DNA from: Mesorhizobium sp. B2-7-1
GTDB lineage: Bacteria; Pseudomonadota; Alphaproteobacteria; Rhizobiales; Rhizobiaceae
Direction of reading: 5' to 3'
NCBI RefSeq assembly: GCF_006440735.1
Contig: NZ_VFUA01000066.1
Coordinates: forward strand, 1 to 35,457
DNA length: 35,457 bases
Under the pieces are notes generated by a model. The model saw only the letters and a list, made by a program, of their open reading frames with translations. It was not told where the DNA came from and did not search any database. Position numbers and translations under genes: made by a program. This document shows, piece by piece, positions 1-8,097 of this stretch (its first letter is position 1; each line of letters opens with the position of its first letter).

Positions 1-123
1 GCCCGTATCGGCGTCCGCCGGCAGGAAATGAACTGTGACGGTCTTGCCGCTATGGACGCCGATGCCAGCCAGCGTCGCGCGCGATTTCACTGTCGTCTGA
101 TAGTCGTGCAAGAGTAACCCCAT
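1..123 (-). CDS. lpxC: LpxC, UDP-3-O-acyl-N-acetylglucosamine deacetylase (N-terminal part, cut by window edge)
   Basis: The first 41 codons read from an ATG at 121-123 towards the window edge. They contain QTTVKSRATLAGIGVHSG followed by PADADTG, the typical LpxC N-terminus. LpxC is the zinc deacetylase that commits UDP-acyl-GlcNAc to lipid A synthesis in the cytoplasm. The zinc ligands lie in the missing part and cannot be checked. In alphaproteobacteria lpxC commonly follows ftsZ, as here. About 400 bp and a terminator separate it from ftsZ, so it probably has its own promoter. The identification rests on a short but very characteristic segment. Confidence 0.9.
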   Translation of the reverse strand, partial: MGLLLHDYQTTVKSRATLAGIGVHSGKTVTVHFLPADADTG

Positions 124-405
124 ACGCCCAAAATGCCTGCGTCCGCTCCATCGGCCCTGGGTATCTTGCAGCCAGGGTGTTGGTCTGGCGCTCGCACAAA
201 GGCGGCAAAATAAGCAAGAGCATGCGGCTCTGGTATGGTCGGCAGGCAGGGCTACTCCCCGAATCCCAGCTAACCGACTTTAGTCCGTCGCGAAGATAAT
301 GGCCCGCCCTGGAGACTCCAAATCACGGTTTCTTACCCCGTGTAACCACGGAAACCTGTCAAAGATAGCTCATAAGCCATTGTTATTAATGAATATTACA
401 AAAGC
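124..405. other. lpxC upstream region
   Basis: This noncoding stretch lies between the ftsZ terminator and lpxC. On the minus strand there is a perfect TTGACA (plus 357-362) that could be a -35 element. The matching -10 position, around 334-339, is poor (GGGGTA), so the promoter call is weak. Just downstream, GGTTTC (327-332) and GAAACC (351-356) form a 6-bp inverted repeat. No open frame with coding character was seen. Confidence 0.35.
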
Positions 406-435
406 AACAGGCAGACGATTTCTCGTCTGCCTGTT
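406..435 (-). terminator. Rho-independent terminator after ftsZ
   Basis: A perfect 13-bp stem (406-418 with 423-435) encloses a 4-nt loop. Read on the minus strand, the direction of ftsZ transcription, the loop is GAAA (a GNRA tetraloop). The stem is followed by GCTTTTG and AT-rich sequence. It lies about 90 nt beyond the ftsZ stop codon and is the most convincing 3' end for the dcw transcript. Confidence 0.85.
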
Positions 436-458
436 AACAACCGTTATATATCGTTAAC

Positions 459-502
459 GATCAGCGGCATGCTGTATCGCGATCAGCGGCACGCCGTATC
501 GG
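459..502. repeat. Imperfect 22-bp tandem duplication
   Basis: Two adjacent 22-bp units (459-480 and 481-502) begin GATCAGCGGCA and match at 19 of 22 positions. They lie between the ftsZ stop and its terminator, so they would be in the 3' UTR of the ftsZ mRNA. No function is recognised. Confidence 0.6.
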
Positions 503-523
503 CGATCGGCGCCGCCGTGTCGA

Positions 524-2185
524 TCAGTTGGCCTGGCGGCGCAGGAAAGCCGGAATTTCCAGCTGGTCGTCTTCCTGAACCGTGCGGGCCTGCGGCGTCA
601 GCCGGCCCTGGTCGTCGAGCTGGCCGCGGCGCGGCGCGTAGAGCTGCGGATCCTGGCTGGCGAGACGGCGCATTTCCGGCGCGGCCTGGCGCAGCTTCGG
701 CTCGCGCGGCTGCGCCGGCTGGAGCCGGGCCGGCTCTTCCTCGCGGCGGGTCAGGCCGTTGGTCAGCCGCTTGATCAGCCCCATCGGACCGCTGTTCTCA
801 TGATCCGCGGGCCGGGTCTTGGCTTCGACTTCAGCCCTTACCACCGGCGGAAAGTCTTCCACCCGCGGCATACGCTGCGGCGCCTGGGCCACCGGCTGCG
901 GCATCTCGCGCTGCGGCGCGGGCTGCTGCATGACCTGCTGCGGCACCACTGGTTGCGGCTGCGGCTGCGCCGGCGGGGCCTGGAAGATCTTGCTCTGCGG
1001 CCGGAAGTCGTCGACCGGCACGGCGCGCGGCTGCGCCATGGCGGCCGCGTTTGCCTCGGCAAGCTGGATCGCCTCGGCGACCGGATCGACCGCGCGCGGC
1101 TCGTAGGCCTGCGGCTGGACCGGAGCGGGGCGGATTTCAGCGACCGGAGCCGCCGCCGGACGGGCGGCCGGCTTCTGCGGCGCGCGGATCGAGATCGGCG
1201 CGGCCGCGATTTCGGCCGCCGACTTGTCGATGCCGGTGGCGACGACCGACACCCGGATCACGCCTTCCAGTTCCTCGTCGAAGGTTGCGCCCAGGATGAT
1301 GTTGGCGTCCTGGTCGACCTCCTCGCGGATGCGGGTCGCGGCCTCGTCCACCTCGAACAGCGTGAGGTCGCGGCCGCCGGTGATCGAGATCAGCAGGCCC
1401 TTGGCGCCCTTCATCGAGGTCTCGTCGAGCAGCGGGTTGGCGATAGCGGCTTCCGCCGCGGCCATCGCGCGGCCCTCGCCCGAAGCCTCGCCGGTGCCCA
1501 TCATGGCCTTGCCCATCTCGCGCATCACCGAACGCACGTCGGCGAAGTCGAGATTGATCAGGCCTTCCTTGACCATCAGGTCGGTGATGCAGGCGACGCC
1601 CGAGTAGAGCACCTGGTCGGCCATGGCGAAGGCGTCGGCGAAGGTGGTCTTGTCATTGGCCAGCCGAAACAGGTTCTGGTTGGGGATGACGATCAGGGTG
1701 TCGACGCATTTCTGCAGTTCCTCGATGCCCATATCGGCCGTCTTCATGCGGCGCTGGCCTTCGAAATGGAACGGCTTGGTGACGACGCCGACCGTGAGGA
1801 TGCCCTTCTCGCGCGCCGCGCGGGCAACGACCGGAGCAGCGCCCGTGCCGGTGCCGCCGCCCATGCCGGCGGTGACGAAGCACATATGGGTGTTGGACAG
1901 ATGATCGATGATCTCGTCGATGCACTCTTCCGCCGCCGCGCGGCCGACTTCCGGCTGCGAGCCGGCGCCGAGACCTTCGGTGACGTGCGCGCCGAGCTGG
2001 ATCAACCGCTCGGCCTTCGACATGGTCAGCGCCTGCGCGTCGGTGTTGGCCACCACGAACTCGACGCCGCGCAGGCCGGCTGTGATCATGTTGTTCACGG
2101 CATTGCCGCCGCCGCCGCCGACACCGAACACGGTGATGCGGGGCTTAAGCTCGGTGATGTCCGGCTTTTGCAGATTGATGGTCAT
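524..2185 (-). CDS. ftsZ: FtsZ, tubulin-like division GTPase
   Basis: This is the 553-aa cytoskeletal GTPase that forms the Z-ring. The N-terminal domain has the glycine-rich GVGGGGGNAV (about 21-30), the tubulin signature GGGTGTG (109-115) and the T7 loop NLDFAD (211-216) that completes the GTPase site of the next subunit. Residues about 320-535 form a long Pro/Gln/Arg-rich linker. The C-terminus carries the conserved peptide IPAFLRRQ, which in the family binds FtsA and other partners. The length greatly exceeds E. coli FtsZ (383 aa) but is usual for long-linker rhizobial FtsZ. The start has a good ribosome site (GGACGGAG). It is the last gene of the cluster, 67 bp after ftsA. Confidence 0.98.
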   Translation of the reverse strand: MTINLQKPDITELKPRITVFGVGGGGGNAVNNMITAGLRGVEFVVANTDAQALTMSKAERLIQLGAHVTEGLGAGSQPEVGRAAAEECIDEIIDHLSNTHMCFVTAGMGGGTGTGAAPVVARAAREKGILTVGVVTKPFHFEGQRRMKTADMGIEELQKCVDTLIVIPNQNLFRLANDKTTFADAFAMADQVLYSGVACITDLMVKEGLINLDFADVRSVMREMGKAMMGTGEASGEGRAMAAAEAAIANPLLDETSMKGAKGLLISITGGRDLTLFEVDEAATRIREEVDQDANIILGATFDEELEGVIRVSVVATGIDKSAAEIAAAPISIRAPQKPAARPAAAPVAEIRPAPVQPQAYEPRAVDPVAEAIQLAEANAAAMAQPRAVPVDDFRPQSKIFQAPPAQPQPQPVVPQQVMQQPAPQREMPQPVAQAPQRMPRVEDFPPVVRAEVEAKTRPADHENSGPMGLIKRLTNGLTRREEEPARLQPAQPREPKLRQAAPEMRRLASQDPQLYAPRRGQLDDQGRLTPQARTVQEDDQLEIPAFLRRQAN

Positions 2186-2252
2186 TGTCTCCGTCCTTTG
2201 CCTTTCCCGCCGCCTCGCCGCTGCGGCCGCCTATGGGGCTGTCCCCGTCAAA

Positions 2253-3560
2253 TTAAAAACTGTCTCTCAACCACTGACTCATGCGATGCAGTTTTCCGCC
2301 CGTTCCGGTCATCCTGAAACCGGAAAGTCCTTTCGCAGAATGGCTCTCGAAGCTCGCCATCTGCGGATAGATCATCAGTCCGACCGGGGTCGAGAATGCC
2401 GGTCCCTTGGCCGCTTCCGGCAGACCCGCGACGCCCAGCGGCCGGCCGATGCGCACATTGCGCCCGAGAATGCGGCGCGCCGCTTCCGGCAGGCCGGCCA
2501 GTTGGCTGGCGCCGCCGGTGAGCACGACGCGTTTGCCGACGGCATTGCCGTAGCCGGACTTGTTCAGCCGGTCGCGCAGAAGCTCCAGCGTCTCGTCGAT
2601 GCGGGCGCGGATGATGCGCGTCATCACCGAACGCGGGATCTGCAGCGGCACGTCGCCCTCCTCGCCGATCGGCTGGATCGAGACGAGGTCGCGGTCGTCG
2701 GCGCTGCCGGGCAGCGCCGAGCCATGCATGACCTTCAGCCGCTCCGCGGCATCGAGCGAGGTCGACAGGCCCTTGGCCATGTCGAGCGTCACATGGTTGC
2801 CGCCGATGGCGATGGCGTCGCCATGGACGAACTTGCCTTCCGAGAAGACCGAGATGGTCGTCGTGCCGCCGCCCATGTCGATACAGGCGGCGCCCATTTC
2901 GAGCTCATCGTCGACCAGCGAGGCAAGCCCGCTGGCATAGGGCGTCGCCACCATGCGTTCGACCGACAGATGCGAGCGGTTGATGCAAAGCTCGAGATTG
3001 CGCATCGGCGCGGCATCGCCCGTCAGCACGTGCATGTCGACGCCAAGCGCATCGCCCACCATGCCGCGCGGATCGCGCATGCCGCGCTCGCCGTCGAGCG
3101 AGAAGCCGACGGGCAGCGAATGGATCACCTCGCGCTCGGCCCTCAACGCCTGCTTGGCGCCGGCGGCGAGCACGCGCTTGATGTCGACTTCCTCGACCTG
3201 ATGACCACCGAGATTGATGGTCGCCGAGAAGGCTTCGCTCTTCAGCCGGCCCGCCGTCATGTTGACGATGAGGGAATCGACCGTGAGCCCGGCCATGCGC
3301 TCGGCCGCATCGACGGCAAGCCGGATGGCATGCTCGGCGCGATCGAGATCGACCACCACGCCGGACTTCACGCCCTGCGACTTCTGGTGACCGATGCCGA
3401 TTACCTGGATGCGATGCGAACGTCCGCGCAGGAGCTTGCCGTCCTCGTTCGGCTTGAGCTTCGCCACCACGCAGCAAACCTTGCTGGAGCCGACATCGAG
3501 CACCGTGAGCGTGCCCGACCGGCGCGAGGAAGCATCGGTACTGCCGCCAAGCCAGTTCAT
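2253..3560 (-). CDS. ftsA: FtsA, actin-like membrane tether for FtsZ
   Basis: A 435-aa actin/Hsp70-fold ATPase that anchors FtsZ to the membrane and recruits later divisome proteins. Visible motifs are phosphate loop 1 VLDVGSSKVC (about 21-30), phosphate loop 2 DMGGGTTT (about 228-235) and the adenosine motif VLTGGASQL (about 345). The last residues (GGKLHRMSQWLRDSF) form the expected amphipathic membrane-targeting helix. The start codon overlaps the ftsQ stop as ATGA, which suggests coupled translation. Confidence 0.97.
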   Translation of the reverse strand: MNWLGGSTDASSRRSGTLTVLDVGSSKVCCVVAKLKPNEDGKLLRGRSHRIQVIGIGHQKSQGVKSGVVVDLDRAEHAIRLAVDAAERMAGLTVDSLIVNMTAGRLKSEAFSATINLGGHQVEEVDIKRVLAAGAKQALRAEREVIHSLPVGFSLDGERGMRDPRGMVGDALGVDMHVLTGDAAPMRNLELCINRSHLSVERMVATPYASGLASLVDDELEMGAACIDMGGGTTTISVFSEGKFVHGDAIAIGGNHVTLDMAKGLSTSLDAAERLKVMHGSALPGSADDRDLVSIQPIGEEGDVPLQIPRSVMTRIIRARIDETLELLRDRLNKSGYGNAVGKRVVLTGGASQLAGLPEAARRILGRNVRIGRPLGVAGLPEAAKGPAFSTPVGLMIYPQMASFESHSAKGLSGFRMTGTGGKLHRMSQWLRDSF

Positions 3561-4501
3561 ATCTTTGTCCCCGCCTTGCGCTTGGCCAGGCTCTTCGGCT
3601 TGTCGCTGAGCGCGGCTTCGCGCTGCGTCGCGGCTTCCGGCGAAAGCTCCACGACCAGCCGATCGGGGAGCCGCATATCGACGGCGGCGATGTCGCGCGT
3701 CAAAAGCCCGTTGTCATGATCGATCTTGATGAGCTCGGCGATCGCCTGGTCCTCGTCGTCTTCCGGCAGCTTGATCGTGATGCCGTTCTCAAGCTTCAGG
3801 TCCCAGCGGCGCTCGCCGACACGGATGTAACCTTTGACCCGCGCCGCGAGCTCGGGGTAGCGCTCGATCTTGGCGAGAAAGGCTGGCGCCATCGCCGGCG
3901 CGCCGGCACCGATGATCAGCGGGAGCAACGCCTGCTTGCCGCCCGAGAACGGAGCGATCACCTCGCCCGACCGCTCGATGACCGAAACCGAAGTGCCCTG
4001 CTGCCAAAGCGCGAAGGGCTGACGCTCCTCGATGCGAACTTCCAGCGTATGCGGATAGATCTTGCGGACCGCCGCACCCTCGACCCAGGGCAGCGTCGCG
4101 ATGCGCTCGCGGGCCGATTCGGCGTCGAAGCCGATCAGCGAGGTCCAACCGTCGAGGCCGAGCCGGTCGAGCACGTCGATTTCGGACGTCTGGCGGTTGC
4201 CGACCACCTTGATCTGGTCGACGGCAAAGCCGGTGCGCGCCGTCACACCCTGCACGATGCTGTCGCTGTAGCCGCCGAGATAGGCGCCGTAGGCGCTGCT
4301 GGATGCGATCAGCGCGGCGGATAGGATCACCGCCGAAAAGCGCGGCGCCTCATATTCGCCGCCGCACAGGCGCGCCAGTACGCGCATCGGCCGGCGAAAC
4401 TGACGCGGCAATACGAAACGGTCGAATGACAGAGACATGCCGAACAGCGCGAAACCAGCCGCGCCACCGCCATTACCCTGTCCCCACCTCAACGCAGACA
4501 C
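3557..4501 (-). CDS. ftsQ: FtsQ, divisome membrane protein with POTRA domain
   Basis: A bitopic membrane protein linking cytoplasmic and periplasmic divisome parts. A cytoplasmic N-terminus of about 60 residues precedes one membrane segment (AVILSAALIASSSAYGAYL). A POTRA domain follows (FAVDQIKVVGNRQTSEIDVL) and then the FtsQ beta domain. I place the start at a GTG at 4501 (314 aa) because GGAGG lies 7 nt upstream. A TTG at 4522 would add seven residues but lacks a comparable site. With the GTG start, the gene overlaps the ddl end by 13 nt. At the 3' end it overlaps ftsA as ATGA. The family call is firm and the start is likely. Confidence 0.93.
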   Translation of the reverse strand: MSALRWGQGNGGGAAGFALFGMSLSFDRFVLPRQFRRPMRVLARLCGGEYEAPRFSAVILSAALIASSSAYGAYLGGYSDSIVQGVTARTGFAVDQIKVVGNRQTSEIDVLDRLGLDGWTSLIGFDAESARERIATLPWVEGAAVRKIYPHTLEVRIEERQPFALWQQGTSVSVIERSGEVIAPFSGGKQALLPLIIGAGAPAMAPAFLAKIERYPELAARVKGYIRVGERRWDLKLENGITIKLPEDDEDQAIAELIKIDHDNGLLTRDIAAVDMRLPDRLVVELSPEAATQREAALSDKPKSLAKRKAGTKI

Positions 4502-5415
4502 GAAGCGTCCTCCACCATCCAACTCAACAAATCGCCGAACGAGTGCCCCGCTTGCGCGGCGATTTCAGGCACCAGAGACGTCGGCGTCATGCCCGGCTGA
4601 GTGTTGACCTCGAGCCAGACAACCTCGCCGTTTTCGGAGTGACGGTCGTCGTAACGGAAGTCCGATCGGGAAACGCCCCGGCAACCAATGGCAAGATGAG
4701 CCTTGAGGGCCAGTGTCTGTATTTTTTGGTAAATATTCGGTGAAATTTTAGCAGGGATTTCGTGTTTTGATCCGCCGGGAACGTATTTTGAATCGTAATC
4801 GTAGAAGGAATGTCCGGTCGGGATGATCTCGCAGACGCCGAGCGCCACGTCGCCCATCACGGCGCAGGTCAATTCGCGCCCATGGATGTAGCGCTCGACC
4901 ATGACGATCTCGCCATACCGCCATTCGGTAGAGCCGATCACCTGCGGCGGATGCGACTGCCCCTCATGCACGATGACCACGCCGAAGCTCGATCCCTCAC
5001 TGACCGGTTTGACCACATAAGGCGGCTTCATCGGATGCTTGTTCTGGATGGCGAAGCGGTTGACGACTTTCGATTCCGCGACCGGGATGCCGGCCGCTTT
5101 GGCAACCTTCTTGGCCTGCTCCTTGTTCATGGCCAGCGCCGAAGCGAGCACGCCCGAATGGGTGTAGGCAATTGCGAGATATTCGAGAATTCCCTGGATG
5201 GTGCCGTCCTCGCCGAACGGACCGTGCAGCGCATTGAAAGCGACGTCAGGCTTGAGCTCGGCAAGGACAGCCCCGACATCGCGCGAAACATCGACACGGG
5301 TGACCTGATAGCCTTCATTCTCGAGCGCATCCGCACACGCCTTCCCCGAGGACAGAGACACGGGCCGCTCCGAGGAGAATCCACCGAGGAGGACAGCCAC
5401 ATGCTTCTTCTTCAT
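4489..5415 (-). CDS. ddl: D-alanine--D-alanine ligase (Ddl)
   Basis: A cytoplasmic ATP-grasp ligase that joins two D-alanines for the peptidoglycan stem peptide. The N-terminus has AVLLGGFSSERPVSL, the middle has the ATP-grasp motif PYVVKPVSEGSSFGV, and the C-terminus has EVNTQPGMTPTSLVP with Mg/ATP-binding Glu and Asn. I chose the ATG at 5415 (308 aa): the GAGGGG element abuts an ATG at 5424 but is 9 nt from this one. It follows an unusually long spacer after murB, so it may begin a separately promoted ddl-ftsQ-ftsA-ftsZ unit. Confidence 0.95.
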   Translation of the reverse strand: MKKKHVAVLLGGFSSERPVSLSSGKACADALENEGYQVTRVDVSRDVGAVLAELKPDVAFNALHGPFGEDGTIQGILEYLAIAYTHSGVLASALAMNKEQAKKVAKAAGIPVAESKVVNRFAIQNKHPMKPPYVVKPVSEGSSFGVVIVHEGQSHPPQVIGSTEWRYGEIVMVERYIHGRELTCAVMGDVALGVCEIIPTGHSFYDYDSKYVPGGSKHEIPAKISPNIYQKIQTLALKAHLAIGCRGVSRSDFRYDDRHSENGEVVWLEVNTQPGMTPTSLVPEIAAQAGHSFGDLLSWMVEDASCLR

Positions 5416-5424
5416 TCCCGTCAT

Positions 5425-5728
5425 CCCCTCTCACGCCGGGCCTGCAACCGATATTCCCGCACCGCATTTCCAAGCATTGAGTCCGAGTCTTCCGGCAGGT
5501 TGCCCCCCCAGACGGAAAACGCGACTTAACGCGTCGAACGACTCAAATCAGGAAACGCTTTAGAGCAGAGAATCAGAGAGTTGATTCGCTGGCAAGTGCC
5601 TATGATTCCGAGAGATTCACTTTCCGCGAAAACAGCCGCAAAAAGTGAATTGTGAGTCTTTGAAGCAACGGTTTTGCGGCCATTTCAGATCGCTGGAAGG
5701 TCAAGCATCACATGAACTTCAGCCTGAG
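5425..5728. other. murB-ddl spacer with inverted repeats
   Basis: About 300 bp without coding character inside an otherwise tightly packed cluster. It holds a 14-bp-armed inverted repeat (5615-5628 with 5637-5650, 12 of 14 paired, 8-nt loop) and a smaller GAATCA/TGATTC dyad (5570-5575 with 5582-5587). A promoter for ddl-ftsQAZ is expected here, but I could not pick a convincing -35/-10 pair. Confidence 0.6.
5615..5650. repeat. Inverted repeat in the murB-ddl spacer
   Basis: The perfect 9-bp arms ATTCACTTT and AAAGTGAAT extend inwards through two mismatches to a further three pairs. This forms a hairpin with an 8-nt loop (5629-5636). No T-run follows on either strand, so it is not a typical terminator. 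It could be an operator, an mRNA structure or a mobile palindrome. Confidence 0.65.
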
Positions 5729-6694
5729 CTAAAGGAGCTGGCCGAGGAACTCCTGCACCGCATGGCCGGGGCGGAAATTGCCGAGGCGCTTGATCTCCCA
5801 GTGCAGCCGGATGCCGGAATTCTCGAGCACCCGCGCCCGCACCGTCTCGCCGAGATATTCGAGGTCGTAGCCGGTCGCCGTGCCGGTGTTGATCATGAAG
5901 TTGCAATGCATCGGCGACATCTGCGCGCCGCCGATCATCAACCCGCGACAGCCGGCCTTGTCGATCTCCTTCCAGGCCGAGGTGCCTTCCGGATTCTTGA
6001 AGGTCGAGCCGCCGGTTTTTTCGCGGATCGGCTGCACCGTCTCGCGGTGGTTCTGCACGGCATCCATCGCCGCCTTGATCGCCGCCTTGTCCTCCAAGAT
6101 GCCTTCGAAGACCGCCGAAGTGAAGATCAGGCCGACAGGAGCGGACGAATGGCGATAGCCATAGCCCATATCGGCATTGCTGAGCGTATGGAGATTGCCC
6201 TTGCGGTCGAGCGCCCTCACCTCGACGACCCGCTCGCGGGTCTCGACGCCATTGGCGCCGGCATTCATGCGCAGCGCGCCGCCGATGGCGCCGGGAATGC
6301 CATGGTAGAAATGGAAGCCGCCGATGCCGGCCTCATAGGCCACGGCGGCGACACGTTTGTCCGGCGTTGCGGCGCCTGCCTTGATCGTGGTCGGCCCGGT
6401 GGCCTCGGCCTCGCCAAAGCCCTTGGCCGAGAGCCTGACGACGAAACCGGGAATGCCGCCGTCGCGCACGAGAAGGTTGGAGCCAACGCCGACCACCATG
6501 ACCGGTATCTCTTCAGGCACCGCGCGCAGGAAGGCCGCGAGATCTTCCTCGTCGGCCGGCTGGAACAGCGTCTCGGCGAGGCCGCCGGCCCGGAACCAGG
6601 TGATCTTGTCCATCTCCGCGTTCGGCGTGATGCGGCCGCGCAGGCCGGAAAGCTTGTCGCCCAACTTGTCGATGAGATCCTGGCCGCGCATCAT
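5729..6694 (-). CDS. murB: MurB, UDP-N-acetylenolpyruvoylglucosamine reductase
   Basis: A 321-aa FAD enzyme that reduces UDP-GlcNAc-enolpyruvate to UDP-MurNAc with NADPH. FAD-binding motifs VGSNLLVRDGG (about 70-80) and GIPGAIGGALRMNAG are present. GSTFKNP (about 226-232) carries the serine that acts as proton donor in the family. The open frame extends far upstream, but that part is a shadow of murC. The start is the ATGATG at 6694, which overlaps the murC stop. The open frame ends at a TAG followed by the long spacer before ddl. Confidence 0.95.
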   Translation of the reverse strand: MMRGQDLIDKLGDKLSGLRGRITPNAEMDKITWFRAGGLAETLFQPADEEDLAAFLRAVPEEIPVMVVGVGSNLLVRDGGIPGFVVRLSAKGFGEAEATGPTTIKAGAATPDKRVAAVAYEAGIGGFHFYHGIPGAIGGALRMNAGANGVETRERVVEVRALDRKGNLHTLSNADMGYGYRHSSAPVGLIFTSAVFEGILEDKAAIKAAMDAVQNHRETVQPIREKTGGSTFKNPEGTSAWKEIDKAGCRGLMIGGAQMSPMHCNFMINTGTATGYDLEYLGETVRARVLENSGIRLHWEIKRLGNFRPGHAVQEFLGQLL

Positions 6695-8097
6695 GAGGGC
6701 GTCCCACCAAGTTCCTTGGGCAGCGCGTAGGCCCACTGCGTGATGTTGCCGGCGCCGAGGAAGACGACGAAATCGCCAGGCTTGGCGAGCTCGCGAATGG
6801 CAGGCGCGATCGCCGCCGCGCCATCGATATAGCGCGCGTCGCGGTGGCCGCCAGAGCGGATGCGCGACACCAGCGCGTCGGAAGTCACGCCTTCGATAGG
6901 TTCCTCGCCGGCCGCATAGACCGGGGCCACCATCACCGTGTCGGCGTCGTTGAAGCAGACCGAGAATTCCTCGAAGAGGTCGTGCAGGCGGGTGAAGCGA
7001 TGCGGCTGCGCGATGGCGATCACCCGCCCCTTCGTCGCGCTGCGCGCGGCCTTCAGCACCGCTGCGATCTCGACCGGATGGTGGCCGTAGTCGTCGAACA
7101 CCTCGACGCCGTTCCACGAGCCGGTACGGGTGAAGCGCCGCTTGACGCCGGCGAAGGACGACAGGCCCTTCTTGATCGCCTCGGCCGAGAGGCCAAGCTC
7201 ATGCGCGACCGCGATCGCCGCCGTCGCGTTGGAGACGTTGTGCCGGCCGGGCATCGGCAGGCGCAGATCCTTGATCGTCGAGGTACCGCGCCCCTTGCGG
7301 TCGCGGATCACCACATCGAATTCGGAGATTGCGCCCTGCATGCGGTGGTTGGAGAAGCGCACATCGGCCTGCGCGTTCTCGCCATAGGTGATGACGCGCC
7401 GGTCCTCGATGCGGCCGACCAGAGCCTGCACTTCCGGATGGTCGGTGCACATCACGCCGAAACCGTAGAACGGCACGTTCTCGACGAACTGGCGGAAGGC
7501 CTCGCGCACCTTGTCGAAGCTGCCATAATGGTCGAGGTGCTCGGGATCGATGTTGGTGACGACGGCGATGTCGGCCGGCAATTTCAGGAACGTGCCGTCG
7601 CTCTCATCGGCTTCGACCACCATCCACTCGCCATCGCCCATGCGCGCATTGGTGCCGTAGGCATTGATGATGCCGCCATTGATGACGGTCGGGTCGAGCC
7701 CGCCGGCCTCGAGCAGCGTCGCCACCATCGAAGTGGTCGTCGTCTTGCCATGCGTGCCGCCGATGGCGACGGCCTGGCGGAAACGCATCAGCTCGGCCAG
7801 CATCTCGGCCCGACGGACGATCGGCAGCAGCTTTTCGCGCGCGGCTTTCAGTTCCGGGTTGGACTTCTTGATGGCGGTCGAAACGACCACGACTTCGGCG
7901 TCGCCGAGATTCTCGGCCCTGTGGCCGACGAAGCATTCGATGCCCTTGTCGCGCAGCCGCTGCACATTGGCGCCGTCGGCCTGGTCGGACCCCTGCACCT
8001 TGTAGCCGAGATTGTGCAGCACCTCGGCGATGCCGCTCATGCCGATGCCGCCGATGCCGATGAAATGCACGAGGCCGATTGTCTGCGGCATCTTCAT
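6691..8097 (-). CDS. murC: MurC, UDP-N-acetylmuramate--L-alanine ligase
   Basis: A 468-aa Mur ligase that adds L-alanine to UDP-MurNAc with ATP. The N-terminal Rossmann motif HFIGIGGIGMSGIA, the P-loop GTHGKTTTT (about 114-122) and the C-terminal ligase domain (DDYGHHPVEIAAVLKAAR) are all visible in order. It overlaps murG upstream and murB downstream by 4 nt each, so it sits within the co-translated core of the cluster. Confidence 0.97.
   Translation of the reverse strand: MKMPQTIGLVHFIGIGGIGMSGIAEVLHNLGYKVQGSDQADGANVQRLRDKGIECFVGHRAENLGDAEVVVVSTAIKKSNPELKAAREKLLPIVRRAEMLAELMRFRQAVAIGGTHGKTTTTSMVATLLEAGGLDPTVINGGIINAYGTNARMGDGEWMVVEADESDGTFLKLPADIAVVTNIDPEHLDHYGSFDKVREAFRQFVENVPFYGFGVMCTDHPEVQALVGRIEDRRVITYGENAQADVRFSNHRMQGAISEFDVVIRDRKGRGTSTIKDLRLPMPGRHNVSNATAAIAVAHELGLSAEAIKKGLSSFAGVKRRFTRTGSWNGVEVFDDYGHHPVEIAAVLKAARSATKGRVIAIAQPHRFTRLHDLFEEFSVCFNDADTVMVAPVYAAGEEPIEGVTSDALVSRIRSGGHRDARYIDGAAAIAPAIRELAKPGDFVVFLGAGNITQWAYALPKELGGTPS

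Noticed and set aside
800..2317. A 505-codon open frame on the plus strand
   Set aside because: It is fully antisense to ftsZ, is His/Arg/Asp-rich and has no family features; such frames arise in the antisense phase of GC-rich genes.
6695..7117. An N-terminal extension of MurB
   Set aside because: It is out-of-phase murC sequence; MurB begins at the ATGATG that overlaps the murC stop.
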